DNA of 64,000 nucleotides from Geosiphon pyriformis (lineage: Eukaryota; Glomeromycota; Glomeromycetes; Archaeosporales; Geosiphonaceae), in NCBI GenBank assembly GCA_016748015.1, contig JAAOMT010000786.1, positions 566,034 to 630,033 on the forward strand, written 5' to 3'. Positions within the stretch are counted from its first letter, which is position 1. Each line of letters starts with the position of its first letter. Shown piece by piece: positions 1 to 12,759 of the stretch. The notes beneath the pieces are model-generated. The model did not search any database. It saw nothing but the letters and a program-made list of their open reading frames with translations, and was not told the DNA's origin. A program made the position numbers and the translations under genes.

Positions 1-29
1 GATTATTGAATTGTGGAAGTATCCTTTGA

Positions 30-1105
30 GATTTTTCACTCAAGTACCTTGGGATAAAGATTGGTTCTTTATCTAAAGAATTTTTACAATTACTCTCCAT
101 GACTCTTCCATCTGATTGGAATTTAGAGCTTGAGTTGGCACGCGAAATTTTGCTACCAGTGGATCAACCAAAACCTCTGGAAATTTCGACTGCAGAGAAA
201 CTTGTCATTGATGCATCAAGAGAGTTTTTTGACAATGCAACTTCAGGGAATATGCATCATGGATATATGAAGATAGCATATCAATGGTCAGAATATTTTA
301 TCCTTTCCGAGTCATTTACCACTGTATTAATTAAATCCAAATTATCTATAGCCTCCAAATTCTGCCAAAATCTGATGCCATTAAATCGGAATTGGAATTT
401 ATAGAAGCGACACACATTCTTACTGAACGAAAGATATTCTACCAGCCGGGTATACCTATTCATCCGATTCAAATCCGACTCGCTCCAAATCGTCTTGATT
501 TAATCGCACGTTTATTAAGCACAAATGAGACCGTATATCAAAATCCAGAATTAATTCTTGAATTAGCTAGGAAACTTGGTTTTCGGCAAGACAAAGTCGC
601 TGAAGTCAAAGTGATGGCAATGCTTGCTGATGCTGCATTACGTGCTACTGATTACACAACTGCCTATCAACTGTGTAATGATGTGGTGAGAGCAGCAAAG
701 AATATTGCCACAGCAAGTTCAGCCTCTACTTTTGCTATCCCTGGTACCAACTATATCGAGCAATATCCAAAAACAGATTCACTAAAATCTCGTGAAGCCA
801 ACGACGTATCATGGCGAGTTTGTTATGAAGTTGGTAAACAAGAAAATTTTCCAAATTTGGAACAACGTATGATTCTTCTAGGATATGCATTGGCTTTTTG
901 TCCAACAGAGCAAGCTATTAATATACTCAATTTATGGCGCAAACTTGAGGCAAAAAACGAAGTACATCTGAAACAAAAAGCTTCTGATTTATTGGGCACT
1001 GAAAAGGCAAGATCAGTTGTAGAAGAAATAAGCGAACTAGGAGTTTTAGGAGCGCCTATTCTAAAAATTGACCGTTTAAAAAGTCTGGTTAGTAAGTGGT
1101 TTTAA
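30..1105 (+). CDS. Sec39-domain (NBAS/Sec39-like) secretory protein, 3' part of the gene
   Basis: This is the C-terminal part of a Sec39-domain protein. The family is a subunit of the Dsl1/NRZ tethering complex at the ER, which captures Golgi-derived COPI vesicles. The reading frame is open from position 30 and probably began in an exon outside the window. A 65-nt intron (287-351, GTCAGA...CTATAG) joins the exons 30-286 and 352-1105. The spliced frame reads AYQCLQILPKSDAIKSELEF across the junction, which matches the conserved helical repeat of the domain, including the 'ILP.SDAI..ELEFI.A..IL' pattern. Without this splice the two halves fall in different frames. The stop is TAA at 1103-1105. 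I am confident of the domain and of the intron, less so of where the upstream exon joins. Position 99 has an ATG but is probably internal. Confidence 0.82.
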
Positions 1106-2033
1106 TTGGGATAATCATAACCAAATTTGGTTATTGTAATAAGACTGAAAATGAAATTTGTATAAATCCCACCATGATGCGTGGATGTACTATATTTAAT
1201 AAATAAATTTGCTTTTTAATATTTAAGACATTCATTCGAATTGATTTTCTGTTAATTAAGAACGCATCAGAATAAATAAAATTTTGAAAATACTCGTAAA
1301 GATTATATACATTTTCAATACTATCGCGATCATTTGCAATTTTTGATAAAAAACCAATTGTGATATTGCCTATTTAATCCTGGGTTCCAGGTTAACAGTA
1401 AGTGACCGTATCTCTGGGCTATTCATCAAAAACAAAAGTCCACACCAGAGTTAATTGGGCCTTTAACTTGAAACCTCTCGTAATTCAAACCTCGATGAAA
1501 AGTGTCTTCACTATGATAAAATCCGCGTCTTATAGAAATAACTTGTACAATCAGAAGTAATATAAGTGAAGAAAAATGTTTGCAGGACGCTGAAGAGAAC
1601 GCTAAAAGGTTAGCAAAGAAAGTGCAAAGTAAAGTCACGAGAGCTAACATTTAGTTAGCTAAAAGTAATTGACTGCATTGAAGATGATATGTGCTTGCCG
1701 TGCATACAAAACTGGCACTATAAGAACAACTATAGTCCTGGTAACATTAATTAAATTCTAAACACCACCTTCTTTACTTTCTTTCACAGCACAACTTGCC
1801 TATTACTTTAAAGGCCAACTTTCTTTTTTCAAATTAACATTAAAAACTCACCTTATCTACTCCGGAAACTCTTGAGTTTCCTTTCTCTGAACAATTTGAG
1901 CGCTTTGGAAGTTGAATGATTTTCCCTAGTCACTAAAAATCAAATTTCCCACAAAATCAATTTATTTTAATTGCGTTTGTCTTTTGCTAGTCAAAACGAC
2001 ACTTTCTCCACCTTTAATAAAAAGGCACCTCAA
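1106..2033. other. Intergenic region with no supported gene
   Basis: This holds the 3' flank of the Sec39-domain gene and the promoter of the F-box gene. A 74-codon minus-strand frame at 1426-1650 has no recognisable domain or splice context. A pyrimidine-rich stretch around 1770-1910 precedes the F-box start. I see no RNA gene here. Confidence 0.6.
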
Positions 2034-2924
2034 ATGACTACCAACCAACAGGCGCTCAAGTTGATCTCACTTCCGACAGAAATCCTCTTTCTTATTGTCT
2101 TTTCTATCAATAATCCTAAAGACCTGCGCTCTTTTGCTACCACCAACCGATACTTTAGAGAATTAGCAGGACCACACACGGTAACCGCGCAACTCTGGTT
2201 TGATAAGAATAGTCGTAATATTGCTTCCGAAAAGTTGTTGCGTACAGCAAACGAATGGGGGTTCCCTCTAACAATAGAACATGCGAAAAGGTTGCTCCTG
2301 TTGAATGCCCCTACCGAGCCCACATGTTTATTTATTGAGCCCCCAGGTCCTCGAAGGGCCCTGCAAAGAATCGAACGCGTTCTTCACATTGTTGAGCAAT
2401 TTGCTTTGTTCTTGCATAACATGTTGGCTGTTAATTATTATTATACCCATGACTGGGATGCATTGCAACTTATTGCTGACGAAGTGGACCAGTATCTAGA
2501 AGATTATGGTTGGGTGGAATTTTACCGTGGCCAAATGAAAAAGATTGATTCCAGGTTCCCCACGGTGAAGCCTGATGAGGAGTTTTATTCAGTTGCATTT
2601 AAGGTTTATTCCGGAAAACTGAAAAATGAGATTGCTTTGATGTCTACTATAAAAACTAGTCCAAGCAAGAAGACAAAGGCTAGCAATAGCTATGGCTATT
2701 TAGGATTATCCGAAACCGGCAAGGAAAAAGTCCAAGCTCACAGCAATGATAATGAATCTTTTGCTTCAATCTCCAGCGAAGAATTGTATTTAAAATGGAC
2801 AAGTTTAATTCAAGATCAATTGGATTTATTTTCATTGGAAAAGCATATCATGGATAAATTCAAGCCTCCTAATAAATGGCAATTGGCTGAATATTTATCG
2901 GCCGTCCTTTCTGGAAATATCTGA
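2034..2924 (+). CDS. F-box domain protein
   Basis: A single-exon gene of 296 residues. The frame is open further upstream to 1971, but the first ATG is at 2034 and gives a good start just before the domain. Residues about 10-50 form an F-box: 'LISLPTEILFLIVFSI' followed by 'DLRSFATTNRYFREL', with the usual Leu-Pro-x-Glu-Ile/Leu start and the conserved Leu and Phe later on. F-box proteins bind Skp1 and bring substrates to SCF ubiquitin ligases. The rest (residues about 60-296) is mixed helical sequence with a Ser/Lys-rich segment near residues 205-225 and no LRR, WD40 or kelch repeats that I can see, so the substrate class is unknown. Large F-box families are common in these fungi. Confidence 0.8.
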   Translation: MTTNQQALKLISLPTEILFLIVFSINNPKDLRSFATTNRYFRELAGPHTVTAQLWFDKNSRNIASEKLLRTANEWGFPLTIEHAKRLLLLNAPTEPTCLFIEPPGPRRALQRIERVLHIVEQFALFLHNMLAVNYYYTHDWDALQLIADEVDQYLEDYGWVEFYRGQMKKIDSRFPTVKPDEEFYSVAFKVYSGKLKNEIALMSTIKTSPSKKTKASNSYGYLGLSETGKEKVQAHSNDNESFASISSEELYLKWTSLIQDQLDLFSLEKHIMDKFKPPNKWQLAEYLSAVLSGNI

Positions 2925-5319
2925 TATCTGTTTTTCCATTTGATTCCTCCTTCTGCCCTCAAATATTATCCTGGGATCATTTTAGTTTTTAACGAGGAAA
3001 AAACGGGAATCTACTCAAAATTGCTATATAGCAATGAGATCCAATGTATCATCAAACAATTTTTTCTCGATATCCATCATCATAAATTGCCTCTGTTCAA
3101 ATTAAAATATTTCCACCCACAAATTAGCACACTCTTCTTGAGAGTTTTTTGAGCTTTAGCCCAAATTATTAGTTTCTTTTCGAAAGAACTCTTCAATCAG
3201 TCGAAAAGCGATTGGAAAGTGGCATCACATATGTTTATCATCACATTTCCTCTGGTCAGACGCATCTAGGTTAAATATGTATATAACTTTTTACGCATCA
3301 TCTTCAAGTTTTTATCCCACTCTTCCCTTCCGCTTCTTCGTACATATTTTTCATTCTCTTTAAATCAAAATATTAACAAATAGCCTTTAGGCTTGTCGTG
3401 CTGTGATAGACTGCTTTTACAAGAAATACTTTGAATCACTTAATATTACTGGTATTGCTGATAAATGATGATTAAATTATTCTCAATGAAAAAATAATGG
3501 GTTAAATTATTGAACCGGGGAACAAAGAATAATTGCCAGAATTAAGAGTCAAAATTCGCCTCAATCAATCTGGCCTTTCGAAAATGATTCTCCAATGCAT
3601 GGTTGTAACTCGGTGGGTGATGCATGGCCGCATCCTAATATTTACCATTGTGTTATAAATAATCAAAAAAAAAGCCTGACCACCAAAGAGGTACAGAGAT
3701 TGAATCAAAAAATTCAAGCTACTCCTTTTCGCTTATTACAATTTATGTACCTTCAGATTCTTATGTAGATAAAACTTATTTGTTGGTTGGGTACGAAAAT
3801 TTCCGCAAAACAATCAAGTGATACATTAGGCTTGATATTCGCAGCTAGTTGACCCAAGATATCCTGTAAAGTGGACAAAGGTTAAGATGCATTGATCTGA
3901 TTATAGTGCAGAACATCGAAAAATGTAATTGCTGGAATTAACCAACAGAAGATATTAAAAAGCAAATTTTGGCAAAACACAAAAAGTTAAAAATCTATAA
4001 ATCCAGAATAATCGCTTTAATATGGCTTCAATCACAAAACATTAAGCAAAAACAAACAATTTTTTTTACAAAGTGTGATTTTACTGCTATTTACTTACAT
4101 AAAACTAAACATTTTATAATAAGCACAGCTTGCACATTTATCTTTAAACCAAAAAGACCCAATGCTTCTATTTTACTCAAGTAATCTTTTAACACTTGTT
4201 TATAATAACCATGTTTATACATTTATTTTTTATTTAAAATTTAACAAAACTTTAAATATATTAACAATTAAATTAAAAATATTACCAATTTGTTTTTTTA
4301 AAAAAACATTTAAGTATTTATTGATAAATTAAAAATTATTTTATAATTAACAAAAAAATAAATTTATTAAAAAACCAATAAACTAAACAACAAATTCAAT
4401 TAACCAAACCAACTTGTACAATTAAAATTCCAAAATATTCAATTTTAATTTAATAAAAATATTAAAAACCATTACAAAATAAAAAGTTAAAGAAATAACA
4501 GCTTTAATATATAATATTAAGCCAATAAACTAAGTATTAAAATTTTTAAACTTAATTAAAAACTTAACAAAAAACTTTAATAAACCAAAAAAATTGGTTT
4601 TATAACCAAAAACTAAATAATTTAATCTTAATACTTATAATAATATTAATATTTAAAAGTTTTTTACCAAATATAACTTTTTTTAAAGTATTAATTTTAA
4701 TAATAACAATATTAAAAACATTTTTGAACTTAAAAATAACAATAATATATTTTTAATAATAATTAAATTTAATAAATTAAGAAATTAAACAATTAAATTA
4801 CCAATTTTAAAAAACAATACAGCCAAAAAAAAGTTAATTAATTTGGTTTTACAAATATTTTAAAAAACAATTATTTTTTTTAATTATTTTTTTTTTACCA
4901 AAATTAATTAACAATTAAAACAATTTCAAAAAACTTAATATAAACAAACTTTAAAAACATTTTTAATATTATTTATAAAAATATTTAAAAAACATTGTAA
5001 AAATTACAATATAAAAACAAAATTAAAAACAAAAACTACAAAAACCTTTACAACTTTAAGAATAATTAAAAATAAAAAAACATTAAATTATATATTTTAC
5101 TAATACTTAAATATAAATTAATAAAATATATAATAATATTATTAATAATTTTAATTAAATTTAAATTTTTAACAAAATTATTTGTAAATATTTTAATAAT
5201 ATTTAAATTTATTTTTTTTGATCTTTTTTTAATTACAATAAATTATTAAAACTATATATTATAAAAATACAAATTATTTTATTATTAATATTTTAATAAA
5301 GTATATTTAAAAATTATTT
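2925..5319. other. Gene-free stretch grading into AT-rich relic DNA
   Basis: From 2925 to about 4190 the base composition is ordinary, but only short frames without recognisable domains occur (for example 2940-3152 and 3969-4184). After 4190 the sequence becomes extremely AT-rich. It contains motifs that recur near 10880-11780 and 27330-27760, for example the runs around 4960-5060, so it is probably an old repeat that has lost nearly all its G and C. No gene is supported. Confidence 0.6.
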
Positions 5320-5717
5320 AATATAATATATCAAACTAAGTAATTTAAATTAGATATTAATCATGTATTTTCTATATATAACTAATTATCTAAGTCAATT
5401 AAAGCATTAATTAAGCTAAACCAAAAGAAGTTAAGAGTAAATTCTGTTTACTAAGTCTTTTAATAATATTATTCAAATTTCTAGAATTAAAAATAAATTT
5501 ACTTAAAAACAATTTATTTTTCTTAATATTATTTTTAATATTAAAACTACATATTTATCACAAAATAATTATATAATTACATATTTTTTTACTCAAAAAA
5601 CATGCTTTAGCAATACTTAAATCATTATTATTCATATTATTAAATTTAATCTCAGTTTTAAGATTTATAAAGTTTTTAAACAAACCAGCTAAAAAAAAAC
5701 AAAGCTCTAAAAAGTAT
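5320..5717 (-). mobile_element. 3' tail of a decayed LINE, cut by the LTR element
   Basis: Positions about 5330-5430 match the 3' non-coding tail of the better-preserved minus-strand LINE at 53530-53640 once C-to-T and G-to-A changes are allowed; the anchor is the 'atcatg.attttctata' block. The sequence upstream on the minus strand is too decayed to read as protein and ends at the LTR that starts at 5718. Moderate confidence that this is a LINE tail, low confidence on its limits. Confidence 0.4.
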
Positions 5718-6494
5718 TATTATTTATAAAAATTAAGAATTATAATAAATAGATAAAATGGCCAATTAGAAATAGGCATAATAAAAAAAAATTCCAGAAT
5801 TCTTTCAAAAAAATTGAAGAATTTCAAAAAATTTTATATAACATAAATTATGTATATATAGCAAAAGTATTAGAAGCAAAAAAGACAAACAATTCAGTTT
5901 AGAACAACAATACCCCTTCTTTCAAAAGATAGTTTTTTATAACTTGAAATGAAATTATACTTATATCAATAAAACATCTATTATTATTTAAATTCATATT
6001 ATTATTACTTAATTAAAAAAATATTAATCTATTTTATATTATTAATGCTTTATATTGATAAAATCTAATATTTAACTACATTGAACCAATAGCTCTTGAT
6101 TATGATTATTAATAGAATATTAATTTCTTATTTTTTTTCTTATTTTCTTTTTATTTTCTTTTATTTTGTTTTTTTTGTTGTTTACTAATTAATTAAAAGA
6201 TTAAGCACTAAGTAATTAATATTAAGAATAGTTTGGTAAAAGATCTGGAAACAAAGATAAAAATTTAAAGATAGCTTATTAGAAGAGCACAATTGCTAAA
6301 ATAAACTGGTTATTATATTGAAAAAAGAAATTCACAAAATAAAATTATCTATTAAATTTCTATTCATTATACAAAGAACTTAACCAAAACTTTTAGACTC
6401 TAAAATTTTCAAAAACTATCAATATTTTTAACTATTAAGCACCAAATTACGAGTTTGTTATTTGTTTTAACATTCCAAATAATTATCTGTAATA
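5718..6494 (+). repeat. 5' LTR of the gag-protease element
   Basis: It aligns along its length with 10071-10864, sharing for example the segments near 5735-5760 and 10084-10110 and the 'gtttgttatttgtttta' block near both 3' ends. Most differences I can see by eye are transitions. Confidence 0.8.
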
Positions 6495-6496
6495 TT

Positions 6497-6512
6497 TGGT
6501 GCTTTCTGTAAA
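6497..6512 (+). promoter_or_regulatory. Possible tRNA primer-binding site
   Basis: TGGTGCTTTCTGTA begins two bases after the 5' LTR end, where a primer-binding site starting with TGG is expected. The matching tRNA cannot be named because the site may have mutated. Confidence 0.35.
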
Positions 6513-7429
6513 ATATAATTTAACAAAAAACCAGCACTAACATTAATCATCCAAAAAAATTACAGAATTAGAAGTAATAGGAACAAATTATTTAAAATTT
6601 GCCAAATTTTTATTTTAATATTACCAAACTCATCTTGAACTAACAAGTAACTATTGGTTAGCAGAATTAGCTTTCAATTTATATGTTAACAAAAAAATTA
6701 AATTCTACTTGAGAAACCAAAAAGATCCAGAAGCCATACTTAAAATTTTTTATAGTGAATCACTCTAAAACATTATGTTTCCATAAAATTATTTGTTTAT
6801 TTTACTAATCACAAAGATAAATTGAAAAATTGAGAATTACACTCAACAGAAATTTTTTATTATCTTCACAAACAAAAATAAAGGAAAGTTACAAACTCTA
6901 ACAGAAAACCAAGAAAAATACAACCACTTACTTAAAAGAAACCAAAAGTTATTTCATCTATTTACTTATTATACTATTATATATCAAGAAGTACTATTCA
7001 TATATTATTTGGATCTGTATTATTATTAACTGTAAAAACACTATTATCTAAAATACTATTCTAAAATAATTAAAAGAAAGCCAAATTATTAGAAACCTAT
7101 GGCAATTTTTTTAAAGAATTTAAATTATAACCAACAATATTATTAAAACTTTGATTACCATTATCTCAACCAAATTTCGAATCTACTAGTAATTGGGCAG
7201 ATACCAAATCAAAAAAAAAAGAAGACAATAATCAGAAAAATAATAATCAAAACCCAATTCCAAATAACTTAAAAGTCTAAACTTTAATTGTTTTAATTTA
7301 ACAAAACCCAAACAATCTAAACCCAGCTCCTATTTTTCCACAAAACTTACCTTTAATTATCTTGATTAATCAACTGTCAGTAATACCAATTACTATTCAG
7401 TAATAACTACAACAATAACAACTTGCACA

Positions 7430-10051
7430 AATAGTATATACATTAATTGCCAAACTTAAAAAATTTACAAATGAAGAAAATAACATTTAAGTATACTTAA
7501 ATGATATGACAAAAGCCATTGCAGCCAATAAATAGAATAATGCCAAAGCATTTCAAGCCATACTATACTTTTTTTAGAATACTGCTAACTTGTAGTATTA
7601 GAGCTTAATCAATAAGTTACAAATCTTTAATGTATTTAAAACCATGTTTTTATAATATTTTAACAATCATAACAGTATTAATCAGTTATTAATTAGCTTT
7701 ACTACTATTAAACAAAACAATACTAAAACAATCACCATATATCTGAAATGTTTCTATCAAAATTTGCACCAAATCCAGACAATTAAAGCTAACTACTTTA
7801 CAACATCACAGATCTTAAATCAATTCATTCATAAATTATACAGCAACTTATTACAATGAGTATGCCTAATATACCCAAATACTTTCTAAGATATAGTTAT
7901 ATATACCAGAAATTTTGAATTGACTGAACTCAAAGCTAACTATATATAAGTCATAAATTTAGTTATAAATGAATTATTTAAATTGGATTCTAAGCTGAAA
8001 CAATTTAATAATTCAATCAACCAAAAATTAGAAAGATACTTAACTAACAATCAAGCAATCTATCAATCTCTTTAATATTGTGACAATTCAGAAAGTTTAA
8101 GTTGATTCTAAAATCAGCTGTGTCTATTATTATTATTATTATAAAATTAACTATGACAACAAAAAATGCATAATTGCTACTACTGTAATAAACAAGACTA
8201 TTTAAAAATAGATTGCTGCTTTAGATTTAATAACTCACAATTAGAAAACCAATATAGAAACTCTAATCACAGATTTCAAACCCAGAACTACACCAACAAT
8301 TTGTTATTAGAATTATACTAATCTTATTATGTACCAATAATATAATAATCTATATATATACCCTTAATATATCAAATTTTAGCACCAGTAATTTATTAAT
8401 TATAGTCACAAGTAATTTATCAACTTTAACAAATTTAAACACCATTCCAACATATTGTGCTAATATTAATTAGAAACTAAAAACTAAAAATTATGCACAT
8501 CTAATAAAACTAGAAATCAGTGATAGTAATGCACTAATCAATTATTGTAATATATAGATGCCAAAGTTAATAAACAATCTATTAAATTAATCTTTAATAA
8601 TAAATCAGCAAGCAGTATTATTACTTGACAATTTATAAACCAATTAGATTGTCAAGTTGATCATACTGCCACAGTTAAAATTATTACAACTAATGAAATA
8701 ACCAAGACTTTTATTGGTAAAATTAATGATTTCTTTTTCAAATTTAATAGCATTATTATATTTATTAAAGTTTTCATTATAAAAGTCACATAATACCAAG
8801 TTCTTATTAGTAATAACTAACTGTTCAAACTAATATTATGCTTAACTGGAATATTCAAGAGTTATAACTTAGTCAAAATAGTCAATATACTTGAATACTA
8901 GTAATTTTTAGTTATTTTAAAACAATTTAATCACAATTACTAATAGAATTTGAAAAAAAAATAAACAAACTTATCTAAAAAGCTTATCAAATATTGTGGA
9001 CTGAAGACAATCACAACAAACTATTACCAATCCTATTGTAAGATAACAAAAAAAAAAAAAAAAGAGAATAAACTGCAAGCTACTACTTTCACAAAAAAAA
9101 CAAATAATAGTTGGTATGTTCTATACTTAATAGAACCAAAAAAAACCCACTTTATATTTTATTCAGATACAAAGACTACAAGAAAAAGTTTTTATTCATA
9201 GAAGCTTAAATATTATTCAAAGAAAACTACAAAATCTGTACTTGCTTCTATTGTAAAATGGGCTACTAAAAACATTTTAGGTATTCAAAATGATAAGAAA
9301 AGTAGAACAACAAATTATGTTTCACTTGTAAAGAAACATTACTTAATAAAAGAATATGGAATGACATTCCTGGCTAAAGAAAAATGTGTGACACATCTTA
9401 TTAATACACAATTCTTATTAGTAATTGGATAAATTAAAGAATACTTTTTAATATTGTATAGAACCAAGTATTTTTGTATTTAAATAGCTATCTACATGAT
9501 GAAAATAAGATTTAAAGAATAACAATTGTTAAAATTAAAAACATTTTACCTAGTAAAATACTTATCATAAAAACCAATATATTAAAACTCATTAAAACTA
9601 TTTTTATTTCAAATTCAGACATTTTTGTCAATATTTTAAATAATTTAAAGCAATTTCACGAATATTATTAAGATCTAACACTTACTAAAGAAAAACAAGA
9701 GCAGTATTTAAAACAATTAAATACTAAACTCTGTAAACATTGTCTAATTCTTAGTGACTTTAAATATTGTGACAATTGTGATCTTATTTACAATTTATTA
9801 TTATATATTATTTATTTAATTCCCAAAGAAAAAGAACTAATTAGCAGCTGTGCTTCAAAATTAAAATTAAAATTTAATCCCAATTTAGTCTTCAATAATA
9901 ATAACAACAACAGTTTTAACTTTATCCATAATGATAATAACAATAATGATAATTTAAACTTCAATAAAAACTTCAAACAATATATTGTGTTTTCAAATCT
10001 TTTCAAGAAGCTAGAAGATTTAAAAGATTTAAAATATCTTGATGGAACTTA
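7430..10051 (+). pseudogene. gag-protease polyprotein remnant of the LTR element
   Basis: A degenerate reading, broken by many stops, follows the gag-protease layout I know from Glomeromycotina repeats. A gag block starts at about 7430 ('AQIVYTLIAKLKKFTNEE'). A CCHC knuckle lies near 8168-8210, where the reading is CYYCNKQDYLKIDC, so the zinc-binding His is Tyr. A retropepsin-like region spans about 8590-8900 ('SASSIIT.QFINQL'). Farther on, CxxC pairs occur near 9235-9370 ('LCFTCKE', 'WNDIPG.RKMCDT') and near 9720-9785 ('LCKHC', 'YCDNCDLIYN'). Stops sit where Trp or Gln would be expected (TGG to TAG, CAA/CAG to TAA/TAG). The product cannot be made as is. Confidence 0.7.
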
Positions 10052-10070
10052 ATATTAAAAAAAATAATAT

Positions 10071-10864
10071 TATTACTTATAGAAATTAGAAATTATAATA
10101 AATAGATAAAATAAACAATCAAAAATAGATATAATAAAAAGAAAAATTCCAAGATTCCTTTCAAGAAATTGCAGGATTCCAGAATTTTTTTCAAAAAAAT
10201 TAAAAAATTTCAAGAAATCTTGTATAATACAAATTATATATATATAACAAAAGTATTAGAAGCAAAAAAAACAGACAATTCAATTCAGAATAATAATACT
10301 CCTTCTTTTAAAAAATAGTTTTCTATAACTTAAAGTGAAATTATACTTATATTAATAATACATCTATTATCACTCAAATCCATATTATCATTATTTGATT
10401 AAAAAAATATTAATCTATTTTATACTATCAATACTTTATGTTGATAAAATTCAATATTTAACTATACTAAACCAATAGTTTTTGATTATAGTTATTGACA
10501 AAATACTAATTTTTTATTTTTTTTCTTATTTTTTTTATTTTGTTTTCTTTGTTGTTTACTAATTAATTAAGAAATTAAGTGCTAAATAATTAACATCAAA
10601 AATAGCCTGATAAAAAATCTGAAAACAAAGATAAAAATTTAAAAATAGCTTACCAAAAAAGCACAACTGTTAGAATAAACTAGTCATTACATTAAAAAAA
10701 ATTCACAGAATAAAACCATTAATTAAATCTTTGTCTATTATATAAAAAACTCAACCAAAATTTTTAGACTTCAAAACCTTCAAAATTACCAACATTCCCA
10801 GCTATTGAACATCAAATTACAAGTTTGTTATTTGTTTTAATACTCCAAATAATTATCTGTAATA
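10071..10864 (+). repeat. 3' LTR of the gag-protease element
   Basis: It matches 5718-6494. It starts just after an A-rich tract (10054-10067) in the position expected for the polypurine tract, and ends CTGTAATA immediately before GTAT. Confidence 0.8.
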
Positions 10865-11784
10865 GTATTAAGTATAATAAGCAAATTTTTTTCAACTTTG
10901 TGACTTTTGCACATATTGTTTAATATTAAAAAAGTAACTAAAACAACTAAAAAACTAATAAGTTCAATAATAAATTTTACTAAAACAATCAAACTTAAAA
11001 TCTAAAATTCTAAAAAATTCAATCTAGACTTAATGACAAAATCAATAATAAAAATAGCCAAAAAAACAATAAAAAAAAATTAAAAAAGCAGAAACTATAG
11101 CATAAGATATGTTATTAATAACAGAAAACATAAAAAACCAAGAGTTAACAACTGATTTTAAAGACAACTTGAAAAAAAAAGAGAAAACATCTTATAATTA
11201 ACAAACAAATGATTTAAATTTTAATATAATAGTAATAGCATTTAACAGTTTCTTATTAAATACAATATTTGTGTAAAGTATTAGTTTTTTTTATATTAAG
11301 CTTTAATATTTTTTTCTATTTAAAAGTAACAACAGCAAATGGTTAATAACAATAAGAATTTAGAAAATAAAAAATAAAACAAGTATGGCTACTAATTTAA
11401 AAAATTATATTACTAATTTTAAAAGCAGTATAGATAAAAAAAAAATTAACCAATTTGGTCTTAAAAATTTTTTTTGAGATAATAACTTTTTTTTAATTAA
11501 GAAAAAAAAAATTCAAATACTATTTTTTTTAATCTGTACAAATTAGTTATTAAAAGCAGCAGTAACAAATAAAAAGTTCTTAAAATTAATAATAATATAT
11601 TATTATAAACCAGTAAGTTTTAATTTAACAAAAATAACAATACCAAAAACACTAAAAATATTTTTAATATTATTAAAAAATATATTAAGAAAAACATTAT
11701 AAAATATAATAAAAATAAAAAAAAAGACCAGAAGCTACTACAAAAAATTTTGCAATCTTAAATATAAACAAAAAAAATAACCAC
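10865..11784. other. AT-rich relic between LTR copies
   Basis: No readable protein survives. The segment near 11560-11780 resembles 4960-5060 and 27540-27720, so it is probably the same old repeat family. No gene is supported. Confidence 0.45.
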
Positions 11785-12759
11785 TGTTACTCATAGAAAA
11801 TACAAAAAAAAAAGCTGAAAAAACAGATAAAAAAATAGACTAATAGAAGAATAATACTTAATATATAAGCACAATAATATATTGCTCAGCAATATGCATA
11901 TTGTTAGCAAATTATGACACACTGCTTAGCAATGTAAACAATGTTAGTAAATTATGGCACACTGCTCAACAATGTAAACAATATTAATAAATTAAAACAT
12001 ATTACTCAAGAAAATATGAAATTTCATAGAACAAAAAATATGTATATATAGTAAGAGTATTAGAAACAGAAAAAACAGAATTTATCCAAGAATTCAGTTC
12101 AGAATCAATACTCACAACTCATTAATTATTTTATATTTCTCTCTTTAAAAAGTAGTTTTCTATAACTTGAAACAGAATCAAATTATATATTAATAAAATA
12201 TTAATTATTACTTAAGTCTATATTATTATTGCTTGATTAAAGAAATATTAAACACTTCTACTTTATCAACACTTTATGTTGATAGAATCTAATACTTAAT
12301 TCTATTAAACCAATAACTTTTAATCATAGCTATTAACAGAATACTAATTTCTTAAATTTTTTAATTTTTTTTTATTTTTTTATCTTTTTTTACTTTCTTT
12401 TGTTTGTTTTGTTGATTTACTAACTGATTAAAAAAAATTAAGCATTGAGTATTTTAATATTAAAGATAGCTTGATAAAAGACCCAGAAATAAGTGTATAG
12501 AATTCGAAAATTAAAGATAGCTTATTAGAAGGGCATAACTGTTAAAATAAACCAGCCATTACACTAAAAAAAAATTGATGGAATAACTATTCTGAAAGAC
12601 TACTAAAACAACTATTGAATTTTTGTTCATTATACAAAAAACTCCATTAAAATCTTCAGATCATAAAAATCTTCAGATATTATCAATACCACTCAACTAT
12701 TAAACACCAAGTTATAAGTTAGTTATTTATACCAACACTCCAAATAATCACCTGTAATA
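11785..12759 (+). repeat. Solo LTR, long variant of the same family
   Basis: It begins TGTTACTCATAG and ends CTGTAATA. The 3' two thirds align with the LTRs at 5718 and 10071. The 5' part differs and contains three tandem variants of a roughly 50-bp unit (about 11870-12005) built around 'agcaatatg...ttagtaaatta', found inverted in the copy at 15716-16610. The flanks are CCAC (11781-11784) and TTAC (12760-12763), a 4-bp duplication if two C-to-T changes are allowed. No internal region or partner LTR is seen. Confidence 0.65.

Larger units (their letters stand above)
5718..10864 (+). mobile_element. Decayed LTR retrotransposon encoding gag-protease only
   Basis: Two direct repeats of about 780-790 bp (5718-6494 and 10071-10864) flank about 3.6 kb of internal sequence. 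Both copies begin TATTA(T/C) and end CTGTAATA. A related inverted copy at 15716-16610 keeps the intact termini TGTTAC...GTAACA, so the ends here look like transition-mutated TG...CA. GTAT directly precedes the 5' LTR (5714-5717) and directly follows the 3' LTR (10865-10868), a likely 4-bp target duplication. Read through stops, the interior gives a gag domain, a zinc knuckle, a retropepsin-like domain and a Cys-rich C-terminal region. I find no reverse transcriptase or integrase between the LTRs, so the element was probably mobilised in trans. Confidence 0.8.

Noticed and set aside
1426-1650. Minus-strand 74-codon frame
   Set aside because: No domain, no splice context, and it lies in the flank between two genes.
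3580-3660. Possible tRNA-like segment with a T-arm-like stretch
   Set aside because: No consistent acceptor stem or anticodon arm could be paired.
9812-10006. Minus-strand Leu-rich frame in the LTR element
   Set aside because: It is antisense to the Asn/Ser-rich end of the gag-protease relic.
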